Shown here piece after piece: positions 1-17,562 of a DNA stretch of 64,000 bases. Each line of letters starts with the position of its first letter. Position 1 is the stretch's first letter. This DNA comes from Saccoglossus kowalevskii (Eukaryota > Hemichordata > Enteropneusta > Harrimaniidae): NCBI RefSeq assembly GCF_000003605.2, contig NW_003131856.1:613065-677064 (forward strand), written 5' to 3'. A program made the translations under genes and the position numbers. Below the pieces are notes generated by a model. It saw only the letters and a program-made list of their open reading frames with translations. It did not search any database and was not told the origin of the DNA.

Positions 1-712
1 ACGCCGCCATTTTTAATCTCATTCACGCGAGAGAATGCGTTTGTTTTTAGGGCAAAGTAGCCGATTTCATCCACAACTGGACTCCGAACTGGGAGTTCTA
101 GATATATCTGGTAATCGATCATCATTTTTGGTACCTGGGCATGTTATTTCATTAAAAAAGTTATATTTTTCAAAATCCCGGACTTTGTCTATGGAGGTAC
201 GCAGGGCTGTGGTGGGGACATCTATCAATCAAACGCGTCCCCTTACACACAGCACTGTACGCAGGGCTAATCCCCTATGGATCATTTACCAAGATTACAG
301 AGTGAGAAATTGACAAGTTTTGCTGAATAATTTGTTCATACCGTACTTACCTTGTAAAACAAGCAGAAACCAAGAATTAACTCAAATTTAGATAAATTTT
401 TGGTGAATTTAATTTCAATTTTGGACCAAATAAAAAATTGGAAATTTTTGTAAGATTTTATGTGAAAAAGACTAAAATGAAACTATTTTGTAGATGGTGC
501 CTGAAGTTGACTTTGGCAATCAAAGGGTTAAAGCCCAAACATCCATTTAGTCCTTTTATATCAGTTTGCCGGATTTACAAAAACATGCGATGGTGATAGA
601 AATTGACAAAAACACACTTTATAATATTGGCTTAGATTATTTTCTCCACCTTTAGGCAATACTTCATATATATATATCAATTATTTATATTTTAATTTTT
701 GTTATTACTCAG
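1..712. other. Left edge: upstream region of the first gene
   Basis: No exon can be supported here with confidence. The first 11 bases read as a YY1-like GCCGCCATTTT box, which on the minus strand is also an ATG GCG GCG start leaving the window. A plus-strand open stretch from 35 ends near 194 at a possible donor (GAG then gtacgc) that would join in phase 0 to the exon at 713. It could therefore be an upstream exon, but its predicted protein has no recognisable features. The rest is AT-rich and contains one copy of a dispersed repeat of about 48 bp (485-532). Confidence 0.4.
485..532 (+). repeat. Dispersed repeat of about 48 bp, copy 1
   Basis: The segment starts ATTTTGTAGATGGTGCC and ends GGGTTAA. 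A second copy lies inverted at 1867-1913 and a third, direct, at 2874-2917. The shared core includes AAGTTGACTTTG and GACGCTCA. It may be the conserved end of a larger decayed element. Confidence 0.55.
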
Positions 713-3700
713 ATGTTTGACTCACGGGGAAAAACTACCAATTTGCAATCAATTGACACAGCTATAGAAGAATTGGAAAATATGGAGATGGACTTACAGC
801 AGGTAAATCAACATGGACATTTGTGCTTGTATCATGTGACGACCTTACCGTATTCACTACTCATACCAAATCCTTAAAAACTCTTTGGGTTATAGTATGT
901 AACTAAACCAGATCTAAGTTGAATGGTTATTCCATTTTCGGAAATCAAGACCCAGAGCAGCTAATTATTATTTCTAATCCATACAATTTTAAAGAGATTG
1001 GAAAGCTAGCTTAGATTCTATAATCTCCTACAACAATGTGTTCTGTAGAGACAGTTCTGTAGGCTCCAAAGCCATTTTCAAAAGACAAGGCCTGTTAAAT
1101 CTGTTAACTTTGGCAAACAGATACAATTTTGCTTCTTGTCTTCTTGTGCGGTCAGATGAGCTACCAAACCTCATCTTGGGATTTCAATAAACCTGTAAAG
1201 TTGCATAATATGTTCATTGTTTGTGTGCTAGTAATTCTGAGCACATGTACAAAAGAGACAGATTCATGCATGATAAATTACAAATACATGTATTAGGAAA
1301 AATACATCATCTTGTGGATTTATTCGAAAAATGTAAACAAATTAAAAAAGACAAAATTCTACTTCATTTTTTTCCCGTTTAAGCTTTTTTGTCCTTTAAT
1401 TTATGTGTTTAGTTTGTACTCCCAACCAAGACTACCTTGACAGGTAATTTGCTGACTAGTACAAGCGAGGTGATTAGGGAGGGAGTCTGGAGATTGCTAT
1501 CAGCTGGGTAATCTCCAAGTATATTTTACGTACTAGTCATAGGCTCACACACTTTGTTTGTTTGGCTATCTGTTTTGTTTAACAAGCTTCGTTTAGGTTA
1601 TTCAACAAATTAATAAGAAGCAACACCAAATCTACGGTAATATATCAGAAAATCACTGTTCAAAACTATTCATTCTATCAAATTCACAATCCCCCTTTTG
1701 TAACTGACCTGTTTCCCCTCTTGAAAATGGTGCAAGTCAAATTTGAATGTGATAACCATCTACAGACTTTGTAAAAGCATCACTGCTTGCAAACATATCG
1801 CTGTATTCTCAGTAAATTAGCTTGACAACGTTGCCTGTTAGGAGTAGAAACCAATCGCTGTTAGCATTAACCCTCTGAGCGTCATTGTCAACTTTTGGCA
1901 CCATCTACAAAATATTTTTTGTAAAGTCTGCTCCTCCCCACATTAAATTTTGATAAAAATTGACAAACCTTTTGATCAAAAACTAAAAGGAATATCTGAA
2001 ACTGTCTGTATGGTCCAAAATGATGATGAAATTTAGTGACAATTTAACAGTACATGTACATGTGTATGTGAAAAGACTTGCATCAAATTTTGGGCGGAAA
2101 AATATCTGGCATTAGAAAGGTTAAGGCATGCTTATAAACATCCTACCAAACTGTTCATGTGTGTTTTTACTTGCATATAACAGATGACATAGTGCTCCTA
2201 GTTTTACTTCAAAGTGTATAGTACCGGTATATACTAGTATTATCTATCAGAATTCATACTGTATTTGCTATGTTCGAAGCACATCTCCAGCAAGCAAGGA
2301 GTGGGTTCACAGAATTTAACTAGGTTTTGTTTATGAATACACATTCTTAACTACATACAAATAAATGGCAAAAAAGTTTGCTCACATTTTCTGTAATTTT
2401 TTAAATGTGACATTGCTTTTAGCTTTTGATACAAAATTTGAAATTTTTCATCAACATTTTCTGAACTGATTTAAAATTAATCAAAACTTTTTAGTAGACA
2501 AGATAGATATAAGTTTTTTCCACTATTATGGAAAATAATAAAACATAAATTATAATAAATGAATGAGTAGAAATACACATACCTGTCTCTATGGTTTCTA
2601 CAGTTAGACAGCTTGTAGCCAAAAATCTGAAAAAAAATCTTCCCAGTGAAACTAATGGAAAGTTTAACAATATAACCATCCAATTTGAAAAAAAAAACTA
2701 AAGCATTGTTTGAAAACAGGAGTGGTTTACAGTTGTTGTTAGCACAGAGCTACATGTATATGGAAAAGATGCAAGCCCCTCCCCAAACGCCCTCTATAGT
2801 TCAATATTCTATCCCACAATCCTTTGCAAAATCCAACATGGAGTTAATGCATTTCTTCCCTATAATGGGAGCTATTTTGTGGATGCTGAAGTTGACTTTG
2901 ACGCTCAATGGTTGAAGTAGGAATAAGTGGTGTCAATGAAAATGTCAGTCATCGATCACTATCAATTGAGTCCCAGAAAACTACTGTTGTCATGGCGCAA
3001 CCAAATATGATAACTGATTGCCTATTTGAAACAACCATGAAAATAAATACATACAGCAATTACAATTTTACATAGTGTATCACAGTACAAGTGTATTTTC
3101 ACTATAAAACTGTCACAATTTCTAACATTTTTGTTTGAAAAGCAACATTAATTAATTACCTTGGTACATGTACTTGGCTGACATTGCAAAAAAGCTGTTC
3201 ATGTTTAATCTGTGTAAGCTGACAACAGTTTTGACGCATCCCAAGAGTTTAAAAATTTAGATAACTTTTAAATTATTGTTGTGTCAGCAGTCAGTTTTTC
3301 AAATTGGTTGTCCCATTTTTTTTTTTCTTTAATATTCTTCCCTGGTATATCATTGGAGAGGAAGCTGCGCAACATGTGTGTGTGTGTCCTCACATAAGGC
3401 ATATTGTTTTTCATCCTAATGTCAGTCATACAAATACAAATATTTAGTTAGTGGTATTTACACTACCCACTAGTGTCTTCTGTGATGACATACATCATTT
3501 GTTTTATAATAGGGAATAAATACTAAATTTAACTTTGTTTTATTCACAGGAATATGATGAGTGTACTGAGGAAACAAACAAATTGAAACAAGAAATAGAC
3601 GGGTAAATTTTACTAGTTTCACCTGACCAATTATTTTCAAGTATTATTATTAGTCCCCGTTCAGACGAAGTCCAAAAATGAGGACTTATAATTCGGTCTC

Positions 3701-6700
3701 CGTCTGTTTGTCCGTCCGTGCGTCCGTTCGGAGTCATATCTCAGAATCCCTTGGCCCGATTCCGTTCAGTCTTTGCATGTGCCTAGTACCTTATGTGGGA
3801 CATATGCACATGCAGTGGTTTAGCGATTTGATTCAAAATGGCCGACTGGCAGCCATCTTGTTTCTTGAAAATGTTGTATTTTGGACATGCTTTGTCAGTT
3901 TTCATTCAAACTTGGTACATAGAGTATACATGTTAGGATACATGTCCATGACGATTTATTTCACAATTGGATCAAAGATGGCCGACTGGCAGCCATCTTG
4001 TTTTTTGAAAATGTCGTATTTTGTGCATGCTTTGTCATTTTTCATTCAAATTTAATACATAGATTATACATGTTAGGATACATGTCCCCGACCGTCCCTG
4101 AGTCTGTCCGTCCGTGTGTCAGTCTTTCCAGAGTCATATTTCAGAATCCTGTGGGCAGATTACCTTCATTCTTTGCATGTGCCTAGTACCTTATGTGGGA
4201 CATATGTACATGCAGTGGTTTGGCGATTCGATTCAAAATGGCCGACTGGCAGCCATCTTGTTTTTTGCAAATGTTGTACTTTGGACATGCTTTGTCATTC
4301 AAACTTGGTACATAGATTATACATGTTAGGATACATGTCCATGACGATTTATTTCGCAATTGGATCAAAGATTGTCAACTGGCAGGCATCTTGTTTTATT
4401 TATATGCGGTATCTTGGACGTGCTCTGTCAGTTTTCATTCAAATTTGGCACATACATGTACTTTATACATGTTAGGATGCATGTCTGGGAGAATTTGTTT
4501 CAAAATCTGGTCAAGGATCGCCGATTGACAGCCATCTGACTTTTTGGCCTTACTACTATATTTCCACAATTTATGCACCATTTTCATTCGTATTTGGCAC
4601 ATACATCATACATATCAGTGTGTTTAATAATCAGATCAAAGATGGCCAAATAACGGCTGTTTTTATTTTTGGCCATATTACTACTACACAAAACACGTGT
4701 TTTGATGTAAATAAACAATCTGTTGTATACACCACTTGGAACTCAAGTTTCAAGGACACACTCGCGACGACCCCTCCATTTTAATATGACGAGCACAAAA
4801 AGAACTTTAAAAAAAATTAATGGGGACTGTGTCATTTTCAATGACTTGTGTTTATCTGAAATTTTGCGGTATTGCACAGGGCATACTAACTTATTTGGAA
4901 ATGTGAATTCTAATTGAACTATGACATGCTGGCAGACATTTTTGAAAACCAAGTTCATAGTAAAAGAAAGGAAAATTCATTTCTCTGTTCTTGGCGTTGA
5001 ACATCAAGCAGTTGGAGCAGAAAGATGTTTAATGTTATTATTATGATGCAGCAAAGTATGCACTTAGACAGTACATGATTGAATCAATCTCTGCTATGCA
5101 TCAGTCAGTACTGTTTTGGTGCATTTTTGTGGTACTCTAATATTGTATGCTTTTTACATCACTCTTCCTGATATGTTGATCAGAGGTCGCCATGAAGCCA
5201 ATTATTTTTGAGTTCATATTGCTCTGATCCTTTCCCTTGAACTAAATCAACCCTGAGTCTATTCTATCACAAACACAATTTATACTATGCCAATCAAAAG
5301 GAATTGATTCCAAGTGCACGCATTTCAAAACTGAAATTTCAAAAATAGCCTTAATAAGTACATATTTGAATCACTCTCATAATTTGTGATCTCTGATTTG
5401 CTATATAATCAAACAAGTCATTCTAATTGTAATCCCATCAATAAACCATTATGATATCACAGAAGTAAAGTTTAAAATTGTTCACCCAGTATCAAAATCA
5501 TTAACAGCCATTACAAATGGGCTTGAAAATTATAATATATGAAATACTGACATGGTGAAGACAAAAAATAGACACCAGTTGGCTGTATTAAATCTGATCA
5601 CAAAATAAATACTTTGTACCTGTAACCCAGTATGTACCAGTACTGTCATTTCTTGATTGAAATACTGACATGTTGCATGCTACTAATATGATGTTGAGTA
5701 CCGGTACTATTAATATGATTTAGGTTTATTTTTCCCCAAAAATGTCCACCTGCTGGCTATATTTGACTCTAAAATTGCTGTTTGTCATAGTCAATAAAAT
5801 CAGATCACAAAATCAAATTAGTCATTGCATGCCGGGAAATAGAAGGGGACATGCATGTAGTGCATAATCTTGAATTGAATCTTAAAAAATAACAAGCACC
5901 TGCAACCCAATGAAGACTGCATCATACCAAGGCTGATTGAAATCAGCCCAGTCATTTCTGAAAATTTACTGTAGACATGCTCAAGTAATAGGATTTAAGT
6001 CAGTCAGTCATTGATTTATTGGGCAAAAATTATCTGCTGCATATGTATGGAATGTCTTTGTGCCAGATTTGAAAGAAATTGTTCAATTTATCCCAAATGG
6101 ATGCACAGATGAATGGACAGACCCTGAATTATTGTACCCGTTTTCAGATTCCATTCAAACAGGGACTAAAAATGTTCAGATTAGATTGTACTTAGGTGCA
6201 AATCCATAATGTTTTGACAAAACTGACTTCCCATTGTCAGACTTACCTTTCTAAAAAAACTGATTGACTCTCACTATGGAAACCTCACTATAAACATTAA
6301 CATGTACATGTAGTAACCATTTTTTTCCTCATTAGGCCTTACTGTGCTTTAAATGGGGTTCTGATAAGTCGCATTTTTGGTGCACTGTACATCTGAGAGG
6401 TCCCACTAAAAAGGCACCCCAACCTTACTATGCTGTGAAATTCATCAAGAGAAATCAGTATGCATTGACATATGCAGCATGCCCACAAACAAATTAGTGA
6501 TAAATATGAATAAAATTAGATTAGGTTTCAAGATAAATTTAACCAATACCGCAATTAGAAGTCTTGTACATTAACACAAGTCCTTCACTGATACAATCCA
6601 AATACTTTAAATATGATAGTACCAATGTTTTCACTCTGTTTCTTGCATCATGAAAAAGGGTCATCATCAGAAAATATCTTGTACAGTAATTTAGTCATTT

Positions 6701-7708
6701 TTCAGTTTTTCCAAAAAAAATTTGTCAATATTTGTTCCAATCTTCTGAAGTGCAGACTAATAACAAGACAGTGAATTTGTTTTGGAAAGAGAGAACTGGT
6801 GGTGAAAAGGATAAATCCCAAAGATATTGTGATTGAGACTGACAGCTCAGTGCAGTAACAGACATATGATGTGTTGCTTATTGCCAGTTAATGGATAAAT
6901 ACAGAAATTGAATATTCCCTTGCTTGATTTGATCAGTGTGAACAACATACGCATTAAATAAAACTTCACATCACATTACACCATGCTGTATATACTGTAA
7001 ACCACTTTCATTCAGCAAGACAAATTTGTGAGAGCCAGTGAAATCTCAAAATTTTAGAACATCTTTCTGTTATCCTAGAGATACAGAGTCACAGTGTGTT
7101 TTATAGAATTTTGTCTTCACATTATTAAAATCATCAAATTATAAAAAATTCCTCGGTGTAAAAAAAAATGTACTTGTTGTAATGTATATGATGACCATAT
7201 TTAGATCACTAATAACGTAAATATTTTTTTTTTTTTTTAGATTCTCTGCAATGGTTGCTACAAATCTGGGTCATTTCAAAAATATGGCAAAAAAATGCGA
7301 TTATCAAACTCTGGAGGTAAAAAAAAAATCCTTTTTTGTGTGTGTTAATCTGTATTGTTATAAGTAAAGATTGTGTGTATATATTTGTATATATACATTG
7401 TCAAATACAGGATGCAGTTATTTGTTCAAATTGAAACTTTGCTATTGCTATTTAGAAATCAAAACAAAAAGTGGGGAAACATGATAATGTGTCAGTTTTA
7501 TCCCTGTGATGTTCACTTTGAATCATAAAGAATGGATTTATTACCGGTATATTATTTATAGTCAACGAAACTAGTAGAATTGAACTTCAACTTTAGTTCC
7601 TATGAAGTGCTTGTACCTAAAAAAGAGAATATTATTCGCATATTTTGTAAATTACCCTTTGTCTTCCAGAAAGTTGTATCAATTCTTGAAGAGACTCCAT
7701 CAGAGTGA
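713..7708 (+). CDS. Small coiled-coil protein, unidentified (4 exons)
   Basis: Four exons are joined in phase with GT-AG junctions: 713-802, 3550-3602, 7241-7316 and 7670-7708 (TGA). They give at least 85 residues. The product is acidic and helix-prone. Residues about 15-50 have heptad-like spacing of I, L, M and hydrophobic residues (TAIEELENMEMDL, then TNKLKQEID), so a short coiled coil is likely. The C-terminus ends LEETPSE. The first exon opens with ATG directly after a splice acceptor (ttattactcag), so the true start may lie in an upstream exon and this may be only the C-terminal part. I do not recognise the family. Short resemblances to dynactin p24 or to SPC24 exist but are too weak to use. 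The gene is convergent with NUDT2, its neighbour on the right. A possible polyadenylation signal AATAAA lies near 8738. Evidence for a real gene is phase consistency over three introns; identity is unknown. Confidence 0.72.
1867..1913 (-). repeat. Dispersed repeat of about 48 bp, copy 2 (inverted)
   Basis: This is the reverse complement of the repeat at 485-532. It reads TTAACCCTCTGAGCGTC at its left end and ACCATCTACAAAAT at its right. It lies in intron 1 of the coiled-coil gene. Confidence 0.55.
2874..2917 (+). repeat. Dispersed repeat of about 48 bp, copy 3
   Basis: This is a direct copy of the 485-532 repeat, slightly shortened (ATTTTGTGGATGCTGAAG, then GACGCTCAATGG). Confidence 0.5.
3652..4690 (+). 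repeat. Array of subrepeats containing a 'GGCCGACTGGCAGCCATC' core
   Basis: At least five diverged copies of a unit of roughly 130-260 bp follow one another. Each contains a core like ATGGCCGACTGGCAGCCATC (near 3838, 3980, 4239, 4367 and 4516) plus CATACATGTTAGGATACATG and, in two copies, TCCGTCCGTG tracts. The open frames across this stretch are products of the repeat. A related array lies at 35290-36090 in a KIF24 intron, so this is a dispersed family. The left end (TTAGTCCCCGTT) resembles the reverse complement of 6150-6175, so the whole 3652-6172 segment may be one element. Confidence 0.7.
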
Positions 7709-10321
7709 AGTGTCATGCACTGCTATCGTGCATGGAAGCACAGGGCTTACAACAGATCACAAGTCACTATGTATAGATGATGTTTGATACTTTCTGTTAC
7801 CAGGATAGGACTATAGGTGTCACTATGCTCATATTTATCACTGGTTTGTTTGGTTGACTCATCCAAGAGAAAGACTTGTGGTCATAAAATATTATGCTGT
7901 GTTGGTTGGCAGTATACTGACTGCAGAACTACCGGTATTACTATATGAAAACTAAATACGTTCTCAGTAAAAATGTAACAAACTTGACTAGTCAATGGGA
8001 TGACAATTGTAGCACAGAGGCAAGAGATGCTGTTCATCTATACTGTCTGTTTATCCACTGTCAGTCGGTATATATATCAAGTTTTTTAATTTTCTTCACC
8101 ATTTCCGCTCACCACAAAATCCTGCATCATGCATGAAATTGAATATAAAAACAGGACAAACAAAGGTCATAGTGGTGTTAAAACATGGTGTTAGATTCAA
8201 CAAACACAAATGTATTTTTTGGGGGGTATTTTTACACTTAATAATGTGCTATTAAACATTTGATGATGGCCAATCTGAAAGATAGACATTTCGGCATTGA
8301 ACTATAAAACAGTGAAGTTCAAAATCAAGTCCTTCAATTTTGTTTTAGTACACAAGATCTCAGTGTATGAGAAATCGTCTATTGGACTGTGATTTTAATA
8401 TTATGAGTAGTTTAGAATGCTAAGTGTGAAGATTGATTTAGATGTGGTGTACAGGGGAGAGAGGGAGAGTTAAGGTTGCAGACATCATGCCCTAACATAG
8501 CATTCACAGTTGGCGATGTTCCTAGACTGTATATCAACCAAACTGAATGTTTGGAAGGAACCTGACTGTATCTATGAATACAAGGCGTCTTGATACTGTA
8601 CGAAAGAAAACATCTGCTGGGTTTGGTTGTAGAAAATTTGTAAAGTTTTTAATTTAAATTTTTGCTTTTGTAAACAATTACTTATTTGCATAATTATAAT
8701 TTATGATATTTTATCAGTGAAATAAGCATAATAACCAAATAAAGATGTTTACAATATGTAAAGGCACATATTGATAGCCAAATATTTCAGCTTACACAAC
8801 CCCATTTATGTTGAATCCCAATTAAAATGTCTTGCAAATGAATTGTGTTCACCATTGAAACTATTTGTGTAATGAATTTCTTACAGTGCGGAAACATGAA
8901 AAGTCTTTCTGAATTACTTGATACGTCTTTTTCTACTTTTTCATGTTCGCAATTTGGCGCCATGGTGTTTATTCATTTGCATTAGGGGAGTCACAGTTCG
9001 CAATGTAGAGGGCTTGGATTGCATACGTCATCGACCTTAACCAGTGACTGTAGATTAGAAGCAATCAGAGTCTCTTTCCTACATCACATTTCAATTGGAT
9101 ACTACTATACATACAACCTGGAAAATGAACACCATGAGAAAGTGTGTACATAAATAAAACAGTACACTTTTTTTACTGTTCACACACAAGCTTGCTGAGG
9201 AATATGTACAGTACTAGTTTCCAGATTTATTATTGGTAATAATGTATATCGTTCTTGGCAATATTGGTGATAATTTTTATATTCTCAAAGTTCACTGGTG
9301 TTAATCTAAACTCACAAATTAGTCGGTGAGAATTTGTTGAACAAACAAATTGCAAATCTCACCAATGAAGTGTAAATATGGATTCTCGCCATATCTCAAC
9401 GATATCTGAGAGAATGATATCAAGTCTAACTATTCAAAGTAAAACTTGAAAATAAAAACGGTTAAGCTTCAGAATTTTTCTATTTCTACCAGGGTGAATA
9501 TTTTGAAAATAACATTTTCTGAATTGGTACATTGTGTGTCAAATATGCACAAGGCTTATTTGCTCCACTTTTCAATATTTGATGAAAACAGGTGAAGTAG
9601 AGGCAAGTTTTATTGTTAATACTTATAAATAGCTATCCATTTTATGACTACAAGCACTGACCAGATTCAAAATAGGAACGTTATTTGTCTTGACATGTAC
9701 TCCTGTGCAACATTCTTTGATCTGGCATGCACAGAGACAGTACAGCAGTAGTATCAACCCACTTGTAACTGCATACTGTCTGTGGTATCCTTGTAATAAC
9801 CTTATTATATACATCATACAAGATACATCATAGGGATGCCGAAATCCAAATCATGGGTTCGGTCAAACCCTGGAGACTGCCATGTTTGTTTTTATTATGG
9901 GAGAGCGTGTAATCTTTCAATATTTGAAATTTGCATTTCATAATATGAAATATTTAAATACCTAGTGCAAAACTGCAAAATTACGGCAAGCTGTAACTTG
10001 TGGCATTACAGTGACAGGTGTATAATAATAAGTACCTATTACTGGATATTTGTCAATTGCAGTGATAGCATAGAACTACACAACATACACAGAATGTTCT
10101 AAGATCATGTACATAATATGTTTTGCCAGATTCTCACCTTTTTCAGGGTTTCTCACTACTTCCACATACATAATTCACATTTATACTACCCCAAGTATGT
10201 TGATTAACATTTCTGTTGAAAAGAATCAATTATACCTGGTGATAAGAAACCCACAGGTTCATCTTTGGGTTGTTACCATGACAAAATGACCATTAAATGC
10301 AGTAAACTGAATTTGGGAGTG
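7709..10321. other. Convergent intergenic region, coiled-coil gene to NUDT2
   Basis: This contains the 3' flanks of two convergent genes. AATAAA occurs on the plus strand near 8738 and 9152, and TTTATT (AATAAA on the minus strand) near 9607 and 9889. The remaining sequence is AT-rich and I see no exon, RNA gene or bounded transposon in it. Confidence 0.5.
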
Positions 10322-14306
<3,985 letters not shown>

Positions 14307-14320
14307 TTATTTCCTGGTGT

Positions 14321-14334
14321 TATAGCGCCCTCTT
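14321..14334 (-). promoter_or_regulatory. GAGGGCGCTATA motif (CTCF-like half) upstream of NUDT2
   Basis: TATAGCGCCCTC lies 21 bp upstream of the NUDT2 ATG. The same 12-base string occurs at 17089-17100, and a full CTCF-like site at 31699-31715 shares its GAGGGCGCTATA core. The match to the CTCF consensus is partial here. Confidence 0.35.
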
Positions 14335-17088
14335 AGAGAGGAAAAAGTAATCGAACGGACGACTGCCAGTATCGTCGCAAACCACGTCCTTTTTCGGCTG
14401 CTGATGGTTGCGTGGCGCGGAAAAAATACTCTGGTGGGAGAGAATGGCTAGTATAGAAAATTCCCAGCATACCGTACACGTCATTGATTTTAGAGAAAGT
14501 CATCATAAATCAGTACTTGTCTGAGAGAGACGGTAATTTGTCCTTTTCGGTCATGTTGGTGTGACTTACATCCTAAATAGGGGTTTTGAGACGCCCATCC
14601 GAACTTTATAAAAATACGAGCATTATTTTTGTTGGCAAATATGTTCTCGTCACGTACCGTTGCTCCATGCGTGGGACGTGTTTAAAGGAAATACTTTGGG
14701 ACGTGTATCTGGTGGTATCAGTATTTACTTTCGGACCGAGTTCGCCAACTTAGCAGAAAGTGGCTCGACAAGAGATCCTGGAGAACAATGATGTAAATAT
14801 TTACTTCCAGATGATTTATTTCACGGGGTGGGAGCATTAGAGTTACTCGGGTGAGCGTCGTCAAGAGTAAGCTGTAATCAACTGTTTTTATTTTTGTAAT
14901 ACTGTAATTTAAATAAATAAAAAAAACGTAAAGTCGTAGACGTCCGTAATTTGTACAAAGATATTATTTTTTGTAAGTGCATAAAACATTTTCCGAATTA
15001 AATGTCGCAATTCGTACGCAATTTTCAATGTTGATTCTTAAACACAAATTATCAAAAATATTATAAAAACTATAAAATCTAATTAGTAATTTGTTTTTAT
15101 TTCCTGTACCAGCTACCCCCCTTGCCCACCTACTCTCAGGTGATAATAATTGATATATTTCGAAATATGAATGTGCAATAATGCTTGCCAGATAACCAAA
15201 TCTTAAAATTATTATACATGACAATTTCAATGCCCGCACTGCTGAACTACCAAGCAAGGTTTCAAATGAGATCAGTAGATTCCTTCCAACTTAAAACTGT
15301 GTACGCTTTCTGGCAAAATAGTCAGCTTCCGCATACGGTCGATTATTACTGAATTTCTGTAAACATACTCAAATGCGTACAGGCAACGATAAATTACATT
15401 CATTGTTATTATGTACGTACTAAATATCAAGGTTTCAGCGTAATTAGTCCTATGAAGTTTAACAATTTCGATCTTTTGGTATAATTGTCGATGATAGACT
15501 CGACATGAACCGATTTCCAGCCAATTATTTTTTGTTATTATCTTGCTCTTCCAGTTATAAATGGTCACGACAATTACAAGCCAAGTAGAAGTGCGTCATA
15601 TTTGTGGCTTACTGGGATAGTACCGACAATATAATATTTAATGAATTTAAAACATCGATATCAGATGAGAATATTGTTCGGATTCTCACATATTTATCAA
15701 ATATGATAAAGTAGATAACTACTGTACAGTACATATGGAAATCATTGCAGCATTGCAAGAAAAAGTAAGCACGTTAAACCAGGCGCATTTGTGGGCCACG
15801 CCTTTAACCGACTGAAAAATGACATGTCTAATAATAACCAGGAACTTCCTTCAAGCTGTTCGAGTATTAATTTCAACTAAACAGGGCAGCCTTCAGCGAA
15901 AATTAAAATTGGCGAATGGTTTGGGTACTTTTTTCATCTTTTTGAAGATTCGAGTAGCAAAAACTCTGCACTTGATTGAGGGTACTTGAAAGAAGTATTT
16001 TTGAAAAGATGTAAACACATTTGGGATTGTGTACAGTTGTCCAATGAAGACGAATGAGCATTAGGAATGGGTCATTTGAAATCATGGGGTAGCCAAGAAA
16101 AAAGTGCATGCAAGCTGAGGCAGGGAAAAAAAGTTGACACATTCAAGAAAAAAAAAATGTTTAGATAAAGCGATCCGTCTCCCATGATTTAAAATGGCTG
16201 ACCCCTTACAGTAAAACGAACGTGTCGTGTAGATAGAAGAAGATAGAAAATAACCTAGTGTAATTTGTTTTTAAAACAAGATTCTGAAAATGATTGGTAA
16301 AATATGGAAAGTTTTGTTATGGGGCAATGCAATGGTTTCTTCCTCTTTAAAAAAAATATTAAAGATAACATTTCTGGCCAAATGTCATTATTTATAGTTA
16401 ATACCCTTTTATTGAGCGACCGAGTCACTCACTCTTTCAGTATAATTTTCATTGGGGCTCATCAAACAAGAATAAAATACTAGAAATATATATAATAACG
16501 TTTATAGGTTAATATTCACTGTCTGATTGCTTAATGTGCTACTAGTGGGAACGTGGAAAGGTAAATCAAAAAGTAAACAGTACCCTTATACATTTTATCA
16601 CAGTCCTGTGATTTTATGAAGATTTGTTGTGTTCTCCTAACTACACAACAATACAATTGTCTAATATTGACTGTAGCAGACCGTGGTAACATATGCAGAT
16701 TAAACCAATACTTCAATACATAGAAATTCGGTTTCATGTCTAAATTTCAGCAAGTGTTACTTCTAAAATAAAAACGAAATGTACTGTAATCGCGCATAAA
16801 GCGTTACAGGGAAAATATTGCGTCCGGAAATTTAAATAAAATAAGTAAAATAGCATATATTGATAATGTATAACCATTATGATACTATCTGATTTGTTGA
16901 AAGTCATTAGTAATCCTTCCACAATAACGCCTTACGGTGTGTACGATTTGGTTTGTAGCCAATCTATTTTCATCTAGGTGTTCCACTTTAGAGATTAAAT
17001 TTTTCACGCATGAAATAAATTTACCATAGTTATGTACATCAATATTAATACCGCAAAATGAGTACTGCATTACGAAATAATTTACTTG

Positions 17089-17100
17089 TATAGCGCCCTC
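17089..17100 (-). promoter_or_regulatory. GAGGGCGCTATA motif, second copy
   Basis: TATAGCGCCCTC is identical to the string upstream of NUDT2. It lies just left of the CpG-richer patch that may be the KIF24 promoter. Confidence 0.3.
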
Positions 17101-17364
17101 GCTAACTTGAAACGAATGAGTGGTCGAACTTACGTCGACTTTTTATTCCTGGTTATACATAGTAGACAAATGTGTTCTAATTATGTCTAATGATTTATCT
17201 TCGTATACATCAGTTAATATGTTGATAAGAATTTCGTTAACAAAACAAATACACAACAAACACACAACAAACACAGAAAAAGATTGTATTCAACCATGTC
17301 AAAGGTCAAGATGTCTTGTTATCCAATGAAGATGAGCCTTATATAAATCTGCCTGACGATATTC

Positions 17365-17562
17365 TTAGCGCGAGTTTCAAAATGGCCGACTAATTCACTT
17401 GAGAAACTGGACGGGCGGACTAAATTAATTTCAGAAAGTACTTTAGAACTACACAACTTGGTTGTCTCATCGGTTATATGTGGCTGGAATAGCTACATAT
17501 ATTGTATACCAGTGGTGAGAAAATAGTGTGGACAAGAGCGTCCGTTTATTTTACCCGTAAGT
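17365..17562 (+). promoter_or_regulatory. Candidate KIF24 promoter and noncoding first exon
   Basis: GCGCGAGTTTCAAAATGGCC combines a CpG-rich stretch, a CHR-like TTCAAA and a YY1-like AAAATGGCC. A good donor (CCC then gtaagt) follows at 17557. Together with the acceptor before 20794 this would give a spliced 5' leader for KIF24. This is inference from motifs only. Confidence 0.3.

Noticed and set aside
3678-4475. Overlapping plus-strand open frames of 60-125 codons
   Set aside because: They repeat the same peptide strings because they read a noncoding repeat array.
713-7708. Naming the first gene DCTN3 or SPC24
   Set aside because: Only short coiled-coil-type matches are seen. The conserved W-D-E-L of dynactin p24 and the C-terminal SPC24 motifs are absent.
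15272-15568. 98-codon minus-strand open frame in the divergent region
   Set aside because: No recognisable motifs, random-like composition and no Kozak or splice context.
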